The notes beneath the pieces were generated by a model. It was not told where the DNA came from and made no database searches. It saw only the letters and a list, made by a program, of their open reading frames with translations. Shown here in pieces: positions 34,780 to 41,891 of a stretch of 64,000 nt of DNA; the first letter of the stretch is position 1, and each line of letters starts with the position of its first letter. This stretch comes from Streptomyces alfalfae. GTDB lineage: Bacteria > Actinomycetota > Actinomycetes > Streptomycetales > Streptomycetaceae. The DNA lies in the NCBI RefSeq assembly GCF_004127445.1, contig NZ_QEXM01000045.1:186001-250000 (forward strand), given 5' to 3'. A program made the translations under genes and the position numbers.

Positions 34780-36048
34780 ATGACGGAGCAAGGAACCGCG
34801 CCCGAGGGTCGGCGGCTCAGTACGAAAGAGGCCGCCGAGCTGCTCGGCGTGAAGCCCGAGACCGTGTACGCGTACGTGAGCCGGGGCCAGCTCAGCAGCC
34901 GCCGGGGCCCGGGAGCGCGAGGCAGCACGTTCGACCCCGGAGAGGTCGAGGCGCTGGCCCGCAGGAACCGACGGTCGCCCGCGGCGCCGGCCACGGGCGA
35001 CCAACTCTCCGTACGCACCCGCATCACGCTCATCGACGACGACCGCTACTACTACCGCGGGGTCGACGCCGTACAGCTGGCGCTGGACCACTCCTACGAA
35101 GAGGTCGCCGAGTGGCTGTGGACCGGCGTCCTGCGCCCGGACATCCGGTTCACCGCCCCCGCGGAGACGGTCTTGGCGGCGCGCAGGGCCGTCGACGCGC
35201 TGCCCGAGCACAGCGGACCGACCGACCGGCTGCGCGTGGCGGCCATCTCCGCCGCAGCCGCCGACCCGCTCCGCTTCGACCTCGCCGAAGAGGCGGTCAT
35301 CGGCACGGGACGCACATTGATCCCGACCCTCGTCGCCGCGCTCCCACCGGTCCCGTCGAGCCACCACGACGACGGCCCGCTGGCCCGGCGCCTGTGGGCA
35401 CGGTTGACCGGCATCAAGCCCGACGAGGTCTCGCTGCACATCCTCGACACCGCCCTCGCCCTGCTCGTCGACCACGACCTCGCGGCGTCGACCCTCGCCG
35501 TCCGCGTCGCCGCCTCGGCACGCGCCCACCCGTACGCGGCCGTGTCGGCGGGGCTCGGCGTCCTTGAGGGGCCCCTGCACGGCGCGGCCAGCGGCATGGT
35601 CCACCGCATGCTCCTCGACGTGCTCGACCGGGGCAGCGCGGCGCCCGTCGTGGCGGCCGAACTCCGCGCGGGCCGCCGCGTACCCGGCCTCGGCCACCGC
35701 CTCTACACCGGCGAGGACCCGCGCGCGCAGGCGTTGTTCGCCCTCCTGGAGAACAGGCCCGAGGCGGCGCCCGCGCTCGCCGCGGCACACGACGTCGTGG
35801 CCACCACCGCCCGGCACACCGATCTGCGGGCCAACATCGACCTCGCCCTCGCCGTCCTCACCGCCTCCTCCGGGATGCCGGCCGAGGCGGGCGAGACGAT
35901 CTTCGCGGTGGCCCGTACGGCGGGCTGGATCGCGCACGCCATGGAGGAGTACGACGAACGCCCCCTGCGCATGCGCCCGAGCGGCCAGTACGTGGGGCTG
36001 CGCCCGCCCCAGGCCATGCCCGCCTCGGACGGGGCGCGAAAGGTCTGA
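34780..36048 (+). CDS. Citrate synthase fused to an N-terminal MerR/excisionase-type helix-turn-helix
   Basis: 422 residues from the ATG at 34780; a GTG at 34756 is too close to the likely -10 to be the start. Residues about 13-60 form a helix-turn-helix of the MerR/HTH_17 class (LSTKEAAELLGVKPETVYAY then VSRGQLSS). The rest is a shortened citrate synthase with all three catalytic positions kept: His in GPLHGAASG near 267, His in GLGHRLYTGEDPR near 308, and Asp in NIDLALAVL near 357. It faces the ordinary citrate synthase across a palindromic operator. A role as an autoregulating enzyme-repressor that senses citrate-cycle metabolites is my inference. Confidence 0.88.
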   Translation: MTEQGTAPEGRRLSTKEAAELLGVKPETVYAYVSRGQLSSRRGPGARGSTFDPGEVEALARRNRRSPAAPATGDQLSVRTRITLIDDDRYYYRGVDAVQLALDHSYEEVAEWLWTGVLRPDIRFTAPAETVLAARRAVDALPEHSGPTDRLRVAAISAAAADPLRFDLAEEAVIGTGRTLIPTLVAALPPVPSSHHDDGPLARRLWARLTGIKPDEVSLHILDTALALLVDHDLAASTLAVRVAASARAHPYAAVSAGLGVLEGPLHGAASGMVHRMLLDVLDRGSAAPVVAAELRAGRRVPGLGHRLYTGEDPRAQALFALLENRPEAAPALAAAHDVVATTARHTDLRANIDLALAVLTASSGMPAEAGETIFAVARTAGWIAHAMEEYDERPLRMRPSGQYVGLRPPQAMPASDGARKV

Positions 36049-36075
36049 AGGGACCCGCGCGTTAGGCTCGCCCGC

Positions 36076-37029
36076 GTGAGTACCTGCGCGACCACCTCCC
36101 GAGAACTGGACGAGCCTCTCGCGGGCACCGCCGCCACCGCCAGGACATGGCTCCTGGTCGAGCAGACCGGCCCTTGGGGCGCCAAGGCGCTGACGAGCAG
36201 CCACCTCGACCCCGGGCTCGGGCGGGCCCTGGAGACGGCCGCGCAGGGCACCGGTGTCCGCGTCGCGCTCATCCGCCGCCCCGGCCACCACGCCGACACC
36301 CGGACAGCGGCCCGGCACCAGGTGTACGTGGCCCACACCGCCCCCGGCCGCACCTGGTTGCGCTCCTGCGTGACGAACGACCCGCGGCGGCTGCTCGACC
36401 TCGACTTCGCCGCCCTCGGCGCGGGCGACCACGGCGGCTTCGGCACCCCGCACACGGGCTCCCCGCTGGCCCTCGTCTGCACCAACGGCAAGCGGGACCG
36501 CTGCTGCGCCCTGCTCGGCAGGCCGCTCGCCGGGCAGCTGGCCGCCGCGGGTGAAGAGGGTGTCTGGGAGACCACTCACCTGGGCGGCCACCGCTTCGCG
36601 CCCACGGTGCTCGTGCTCCCTTACGGCTACGCCTACGGAAGGACCGAGGCGCACACCGTCAAGGAGATCCTCGCGGCGGCGCGCGCGGGTCGCGTGGTCC
36701 TCCAGGGCTGCCGGGGCAGCTCCGCCTGGGACCGGCCCGGACAGGCGGCCGAGCTCGCGGTGCGCGCGGCGACGGGTGAGGACGCCGCCGGAGCCCTGGA
36801 CATCGTCGGCACCCAGGAGGCGGACGGGCACTGGGAGGTGACCGTCGCGCACACCGACGGCCGCCGCTGGCAGGTCACGGTGGCGAGCGGCGCCTCACAG
36901 CCGCCCCGCCCGGAAAGCTGCGGCGCAGCCCTCAAGACACCGGCGCGGATGGACGTGGTGGCAGTCACAGCGCTCGCGGACAGGGTTTCCGAGGCGCCGG
37001 GCGGGCCCCCGGGGGCAGCGGGCCCCTAG
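36076..37029 (+). CDS. Sucrase/ferredoxin-like family protein
   Basis: 317 residues, GTG start at 36076. TAGGCT (36063-36068) ends 7 nt before the GTG, so the mRNA is probably leaderless. The domain has the thioredoxin-like ferredoxin pattern: an early W(L)LVEQTGPWG, CTNGKRDRCCALLGRPLA near residue 135 (cysteines able to hold an iron-sulfur cluster), then HLGGHRFAPTVLVLPYGYAYGR near 165. This is the Suc_Fer-like family; the 'sucrase' in its name is historical. The C-terminal 60 residues are divergent. It follows the HTH-citrate synthase by 27 bp. Confidence 0.85.
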   Translation: MSTCATTSRELDEPLAGTAATARTWLLVEQTGPWGAKALTSSHLDPGLGRALETAAQGTGVRVALIRRPGHHADTRTAARHQVYVAHTAPGRTWLRSCVTNDPRRLLDLDFAALGAGDHGGFGTPHTGSPLALVCTNGKRDRCCALLGRPLAGQLAAAGEEGVWETTHLGGHRFAPTVLVLPYGYAYGRTEAHTVKEILAAARAGRVVLQGCRGSSAWDRPGQAAELAVRAATGEDAAGALDIVGTQEADGHWEVTVAHTDGRRWQVTVASGASQPPRPESCGAALKTPARMDVVAVTALADRVSEAPGGPPGAAGP

Positions 37030-37153
37030 CGCCTCCCGAACCGGCGGCCACGGACCACGGGCCACCGCCCCGCCGGATGCCGCGGCCCCGTACACGAGAT
37101 CCCCGCCACACTCCCTTCGGAGGAGCCCGCTCACGGCCGTACCGTTCGTACAC

Positions 37154-38794
37154 ATGAGCCCGACCCCGCGCGCGCGACGCCTCCGCCTCGGTCTGCCGAG
37201 ACGCGTGTTCTCGCAGGTGCTGCTGATGCAGCTGGCCATCGCCGCCGGTGTCGCGGTGCTGGCCACCGGGCTGTTCCTCGCGCCGCTCGGCGACCAGCTG
37301 GACGACCAGGCGATGCGCCGCGCGCTCGCCATCGCGCAGACGACAGCGGCGCACCCGGGGATCGCCGAGGACCTCCGGTCCTCGCGCCCCTCTGCCGACG
37401 GTCCCGTCCAGACGGCGGCCGACCGGATCCGCACGGCCAGCGGCGCCGAGTACGTCGTCATCATGAACAAGGAAGGCGTGCGCTGGTCGCACACCGACCA
37501 CGGCCAGATCGGCAAGGTCGTCTCGACGGACCCCAGCGACGCGCTGGCGGGCCGCGATGTCATGGAGATCGACGACGGCACCCTGGGCCGCTCGGCGCGC
37601 GGCAAGGTACCTCTGCGGGATGACGCCGGGAACATCGTGGGCGCGGTGTCCGTGGGCATCGAGTACGACAGCGTGCGGGCCATCCTGGTCCACTCCATCC
37701 CGGAACTGCTCGCCTACGCGGGCGGCGCCCTCGCCGTCGGAGCCATCGCCGCGTACCTGATATCGCGACGGGTCCAGCGACAGACCCGCGACCTGGCCTT
37801 CTCCGATATCTCCGCCCTGCTGGCGGAACGCGAGGCCATGCTGCACGGCATCCGCGAAGGGGTCGTGGCCCTGGACCGCGGCGGCCGTATCCGGCTGCTC
37901 AACGACGAGGCGCAGCGGCTCCTCGGCCTCGGGGCGGAGGCGATCGGGCGGCCGCTGGACGAGGCCTTGGGCGCCGGGCGCACCACCGACGTGCTGTCCG
38001 GCCGGGTGAGCGGCACCGACCTGCTGACCGTCCGCGGCCAGCGCGTCCTGGTCGCCAACCGGATGCCCACCGACGACGGAGGCGCCGTCGCCACCCTGCG
38101 CGACCGCACGGAACTGGAGCAGCTCGGCCGTGAGCTCGACTCCACCCGAGGCCTCATCGACGCCCTGCGCGCCCAGGACCACGAGCACGCCAACCGCATG
38201 CACACGCTGCTGGGGCTGCTCGAACTGGAGATGTACGAGGAGGCCGCGGAGTTCGTGGGCGAGGTGGCCGGCGCCCATCGGGTGACCGCCGAGCAGATTA
38301 CGGAGAAGATCCGCGATCCGCTGCTCGCGGCGCTCCTGGTCGGCAAGGCCACGGTGGCGGCGGAGCGGGGCGTCACGCTGTCCGTACCGTCGGACACGGC
38401 GCTGCCGGACCGGCTCGTCGACCCGGGCGGCCTCGTCACGATCGTCGGCAACCTCGTCGACAACGCGCTCGACGCCGCCGCGGGCGCCGGCCACGCACGC
38501 GTGGAGGTCGCTCTGCGCGCCGAGAACCGTGCCGTCGTCCTCAGAGTGCGTGACACCGGCCCCGGGGTGCCCGCCGAGCGGCGCGAGACGATCTTCACCG
38601 AGGGCTGGACCACCAAGGAGCCGCCCGCGCACGGCAAGCGCGGCATCGGTCTCGCCCTGGTGCGCAGGCTCGCGGAGCGGCAGGGCGGCAGCGCGCGGGT
38701 CGGCGAGGGGCCCGAGGGCGGTGCGGAGTTCACCGTGGTCCTGCCCGAAGCGCTCACGGAGCCCGCGTTCGCCGCCGTCGAGGAGGCGCGATGA
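37154..38794 (+). CDS. CitA/DcuS-type sensor histidine kinase
   Basis: 546 residues. Transmembrane segments at about 25-45 and 185-205 enclose a periplasmic-type PAS/sCache domain of about 140 residues, of the kind that binds citrate or C4-dicarboxylates in CitA and DcuS (GAEYVVIMNKEGVRWSHTD, conserved WSHT). A cytoplasmic PAS follows (about 225-320), then the short dimerisation region with the phospho-His in QDHEHANRMHTLLGLLELE near 345. The HATPase domain is at about 410-535 (NLVDNALDAA, GKRGIGLALVRRLAE). It overlaps the response regulator gene by 4 bp. The neighbouring symporter and citrate synthases suggest a carboxylate signal. Confidence 0.9.
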   Translation: MSPTPRARRLRLGLPRRVFSQVLLMQLAIAAGVAVLATGLFLAPLGDQLDDQAMRRALAIAQTTAAHPGIAEDLRSSRPSADGPVQTAADRIRTASGAEYVVIMNKEGVRWSHTDHGQIGKVVSTDPSDALAGRDVMEIDDGTLGRSARGKVPLRDDAGNIVGAVSVGIEYDSVRAILVHSIPELLAYAGGALAVGAIAAYLISRRVQRQTRDLAFSDISALLAEREAMLHGIREGVVALDRGGRIRLLNDEAQRLLGLGAEAIGRPLDEALGAGRTTDVLSGRVSGTDLLTVRGQRVLVANRMPTDDGGAVATLRDRTELEQLGRELDSTRGLIDALRAQDHEHANRMHTLLGLLELEMYEEAAEFVGEVAGAHRVTAEQITEKIRDPLLAALLVGKATVAAERGVTLSVPSDTALPDRLVDPGGLVTIVGNLVDNALDAAAGAGHARVEVALRAENRAVVLRVRDTGPGVPAERRETIFTEGWTTKEPPAHGKRGIGLALVRRLAERQGGSARVGEGPEGGAEFTVVLPEALTEPAFAAVEEAR

Positions 38795-39468
38795 TCGAGG
38801 TCCTGGTCGTGGACGACGACGTCCGGGTCGCGGACGTCAACGCCGCCTACGTCGCGAAGATCCCCGGTTTCCACGTCGCGGCGAAGGCCCACAGCGCCGC
38901 CGAGGCGCTGCGCCTGATCGAGGACGTCCCCGTGGACCTGGTGCTCCTCGACCACTACCTGCCCGACGAGACGGGCCTGGCCGTCGTACGACGGCTGCGT
39001 GAGCGCGGGCACCAGACCGACGTGATCATGGTGACGGCGGCGCGCGACGTGGCCACGGTCCAGGCGGCGATGCGGCACGGCGCACTCCAGTACCTGGTCA
39101 AGCCGTTCTCCTACGCGGGTCTGCGCGCCAAGCTCGACGCGTACGCGACGCTGCGCCGCACGCTGGACGGCGGGGGCGAGGCCGAGCAGTCCGAGGTCGA
39201 CAGGATCTTCGGCGCCCTGTCGGCGACGCCTGCGCCGGAGCTGCCCAAGGGCCACTCCCCCACCACGGCGGAGCTCGTGCGCCGGGCCCTGATGGCTGCT
39301 GAGGGCCCGCTCTCGGCCGCGGAGCTGGCGGACCTCACCCGGCTGAGCCGGCAGACGGCACAGCGCTACCTGAAGCTCCTGGAGCGCACGGGCCGGGTCA
39401 GGCTGAGTCTCAAGTACGGTGACACGGGCCGCCCCGAGCACCGCTACGAGTGGGCGGCGAGCGGCTAG
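38791..39468 (+). CDS. CitB/DcuR-family response regulator
   Basis: 225 residues, ATGA overlap with the kinase. Receiver domain at about 1-120: VVDDD near residue 7, phospho-acceptor Asp in LVLLDHYLPDETG near 53, and Lys in YLVKPFSY near 103. The C-terminal effector domain (about 150-225) is the CitB-type helix-turn-helix (SAAELADLTRLSRQTAQRYL, then LERTGRVRLSLKYGDTGRPEHRYEW). Expected targets are carboxylate transport or metabolism genes; the convergent symporter is the nearest candidate. Confidence 0.92.
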   Translation: MIEVLVVDDDVRVADVNAAYVAKIPGFHVAAKAHSAAEALRLIEDVPVDLVLLDHYLPDETGLAVVRRLRERGHQTDVIMVTAARDVATVQAAMRHGALQYLVKPFSYAGLRAKLDAYATLRRTLDGGGEAEQSEVDRIFGALSATPAPELPKGHSPTTAELVRRALMAAEGPLSAAELADLTRLSRQTAQRYLKLLERTGRVRLSLKYGDTGRPEHRYEWAASG

Positions 39469-39490
39469 CACCCGGCTCACGGGGGAATCG

Positions 39491-41083
39491 TTACGCCGCT
39501 CCGGCCCCCGTCAGCGAGCGCACCTCCGTCTCCGCGTGCTTGGCTTCGTCCGCCGGTTCGCGCGAGGTCACCGTGCCGAACCAGCCCGCGAGGAATCCCA
39601 GCGGGATGGAGACCAGGCCGGGGTTCTCCAAGGGGAAGTACTGGAAGTCCACGCCCGGGAAGAGCGATCCCGGCTCCCCGGAGACCACGGGTGAGAGCAC
39701 GACGAGCACGAGCGCGGGCAGCAGCCCTCCGTACACCGACCACACCGCGCCCCGCGTGGTGAAGTTACGCCAGAACAGCGCGTACAGCAGCGCGGGCAGG
39801 TTGGCGGAGGCCGCCACCGCGAAGGCCAGCCCGACGAGGAAGGCGACGTTGAGATCGCGGGCCAGCAGCCCCAGCCCGATCGCGACCACGCCGATCCCGG
39901 CCGCGGCGGTACGCGCCACCGCCACCTCACCGCGCGGCGTGCGGTCGCGCCGCCGCAAGGACGCGTACAGGTCATGGGCCACCGACGCCGACGAGGCCAG
40001 GGTGACCCCGGCGACCACGGCGAGGATCGCGGCGAAGGCGACGGCGGCGACGATCGCGAACAGCACCGTGCCCCCGGTGGAATCCGCGCCGCCGCCCAGA
40101 TCCAGCGCCAGCAGCGGAACCGCCGTGTTGCCCGCGGCGTTCGACCCGCGGACCGTGTCGGAGCCCACGATCGCGGCCGCGCCGAGGCCGAGCACGATCG
40201 TCATCAGATAGAAGCTGCCGATGAGGCCGATGGACCAGACGACCGAGCGGCGGGCGGCCCGCGCGGTCGGCACGGTGAAGAAGCGGGACAGGATGTGCGG
40301 CAGCCCGGCCGTGCCCAACACCAGCGCGAGTCCGAGGCTGATGAAGTCCAGCCGCGCCGTCCAGTCCCCGCCGTACTTCAGGCCGGGCGCGAGGAACCGC
40401 TCCCCCTGCCCACTGCGGTCGGCGGCGGACCGCAGCAGTTGGTCGAAGTCCCCGTGAAAGCGCATCAGCACCAGCACGGTCAGCGCGAGGGCGCCGCCCA
40501 TCAGCAGTACTGCCTTGACGATCTGAATCCAGGTGGTGGCCCGCATCCCCCCGAACGACACATAGATCACCATGAGCGCGCCGACGCCGACCACCGTCCA
40601 GGCCTGGGCCGCCCCGCTCGTCCCACCGAGCAGCAGCGCCACCAGTGAACCGGCTCCCACCATCTGCGCCACCAGATAGAGAACGGACACGGTCACCGAG
40701 GAAGTTCCCGCCGCGATCCGCACCGGGCGCTCCCTCATCCGCGCGGCGACGACGTCGGCCAGGGTGAACCGCCCGCAGTTGCGGACCAGTTCGGCCACCA
40801 GGAACAGCACGACGAGCCAGGCGACGAGAAATCCCACGGAGTACAGCATTCCGTCGTACCCGAACAGGGCGATCAGACCGGAGATGCCGAGGAACGACGC
40901 GGCCGACATGTAGTCACCGGCGATGGCGAAACCGTTCTCCATGGGGGTGAACAGGCGTCCCCCCGCATAGAACTCCTCGGCCGAACCCCGTCGGCCCCGG
41001 CTCACCCACGTCGTGATCGCGAGCGTGACGGCCACGAAGGCGCCGAACAGCAGCAGCGCGAGCGTCTGGTGGTCACCGGTCAT
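39491..41083 (-). CDS. Sodium:solute (acetate/propionate-type) symporter, SSS family
   Basis: 530 residues with about 13 transmembrane segments. It resembles ActP/MctC-type cation-monocarboxylate symporters: the early TWVSRGRRGSAEEFYAGGR and NGFAIAGDYMSAASFLGISG near 50-70, then YLVAQMVGAGSL near 135, and the sodium-site region in the SRFFTVPTARAARRS loop near 267. A hydrophilic tail carries no further domain. It starts within the end of the DUF485 gene (4-bp overlap), the usual pairing of ActP with a small YjcH-like partner. Substrate (acetate, propionate or pyruvate) unproven. Confidence 0.9.
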   Translation of the reverse strand: MTGDHQTLALLLFGAFVAVTLAITTWVSRGRRGSAEEFYAGGRLFTPMENGFAIAGDYMSAASFLGISGLIALFGYDGMLYSVGFLVAWLVVLFLVAELVRNCGRFTLADVVAARMRERPVRIAAGTSSVTVSVLYLVAQMVGAGSLVALLLGGTSGAAQAWTVVGVGALMVIYVSFGGMRATTWIQIVKAVLLMGGALALTVLVLMRFHGDFDQLLRSAADRSGQGERFLAPGLKYGGDWTARLDFISLGLALVLGTAGLPHILSRFFTVPTARAARRSVVWSIGLIGSFYLMTIVLGLGAAAIVGSDTVRGSNAAGNTAVPLLALDLGGGADSTGGTVLFAIVAAVAFAAILAVVAGVTLASSASVAHDLYASLRRRDRTPRGEVAVARTAAAGIGVVAIGLGLLARDLNVAFLVGLAFAVAASANLPALLYALFWRNFTTRGAVWSVYGGLLPALVLVVLSPVVSGEPGSLFPGVDFQYFPLENPGLVSIPLGFLAGWFGTVTSREPADEAKHAETEVRSLTGAGAA

Positions 41084-41673
41084 CGCTCGACCTCCGGTTC
41101 CCGGCTACGCGACCCGCTCGGCGCGTCCCGGCCGGCGGCGCGCTCCGGGGCCCCATCCCTGCTCCGGCCCCTGTCCCGCTCCCGCTTCTGCTCCAGCACC
41201 GTCCACCGGAGGTCGAGCGCGGCCCGGTCCCTGCGCAGCCGCGCGTGCCTGGCGTACGCCCACGTCAGCAGGAACGTGGTGAGGAACTGCCCGAGTCCCG
41301 CCAGCATCGCCACGTTCACGGCTCCGGCGACGGGGTGTGCCATCAGCCCGGGAGCCGCCGTCGCGGTCACGACGTACGCCACGTACCAGGTGAAGAAGGC
41401 GGCGGCCCCTGGGATGACGAACCTGCGGTACCGCCTGCGCACCTCCTGGAAGGCGGCACTGCGCTGCACTTCGAGGTAGATGTCCGCGGGGCCCGTGCCC
41501 GGCTTCCGGGCGAAACCCGGCGGCATGACGCCGGCGGCCGCCGCGCCGGCGCCCTCCAGTTCCGCCCAGCCGGAGGCGAGCGCGTCATGCCAGGGGTCTC
41601 TCGGGCCGCTGACGCGGCCACTGCCCCCACTGCCCCGGCCCGTCCCGGCGTCGGGCACGTCGTGCTTCTCCAC
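41080..41673 (-). CDS. DUF485 family membrane protein (symporter partner)
   Basis: 197 residues. The GTG at 41673 is chosen because AAGGAG lies 6 nt upstream; an earlier GTG/ATG frame to 41715 has no site. A long disordered N-terminus (about 1-65) precedes the DUF485 domain (about 70-165): EVQRSAAFQEVRRRYRRFV, then two transmembrane segments with TWYVAYVV and the loop AHPVAGAVNVAMLAGLGQF. A charged Arg-rich tail ends the protein. DUF485 proteins accompany ActP-like symporters, as here by overlap. Confidence 0.88.
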   Translation of the reverse strand: MEKHDVPDAGTGRGSGGSGRVSGPRDPWHDALASGWAELEGAGAAAAGVMPPGFARKPGTGPADIYLEVQRSAAFQEVRRRYRRFVIPGAAAFFTWYVAYVVTATAAPGLMAHPVAGAVNVAMLAGLGQFLTTFLLTWAYARHARLRRDRAALDLRWTVLEQKRERDRGRSRDGAPERAAGRDAPSGSRSREPEVER

Positions 41674-41770
41674 CGAACTCTCCTTGCCCGCGGCCCGGTT
41701 CGACCGCGTGCCCAAGAATGGACAGAACGGGAAGATCCCTGACTCTTCTCTCCGACCTCTTCACCCCATC

Positions 41771-41802
41771 AGGTGATACGTCACCTTGTGTGCGTATCAC
41801 CT
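41771..41802. promoter_or_regulatory. Inverted repeat AGGTGATACG-N12-CGTATCACCT upstream of the DUF485-symporter operon
   Basis: Perfect 10-bp arms at 41771-41780 and 41793-41802. A third half-site TCACCT (41781-41786) directly after the left arm makes a second, shorter palindrome AGGTGA-TACG-TCACCT. The cluster lies about 100-130 bp before the DUF485 start, between it and the parE terminator. It is a plausible binding site for the nearby CitB-type regulator or another carbon regulator. Confidence 0.6.
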
Positions 41803-41830
41803 GGAGGTTCGCCGATTGGTGTCCGGACGC

Positions 41831-41878
41831 GGCCGGAGCCGGGTGCTCCACCCGTGGGTGGGGCACCCGGCTCCGGCC
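41831..41878 (-). terminator. Very strong terminator of parE
   Basis: A 16-bp perfect stem GGCCGGAGCCGGGTGC / GCACCCGGCTCCGGCC (41831-41846 and 41863-41878) has an inner 6-bp stem CCACCC / GGGTGG, so nearly the whole 48 nt folds into one hairpin. It lies 13 bp past the parE stop. Confidence 0.92.
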
Positions 41879-41891
41879 GGGAAAGATGCCG

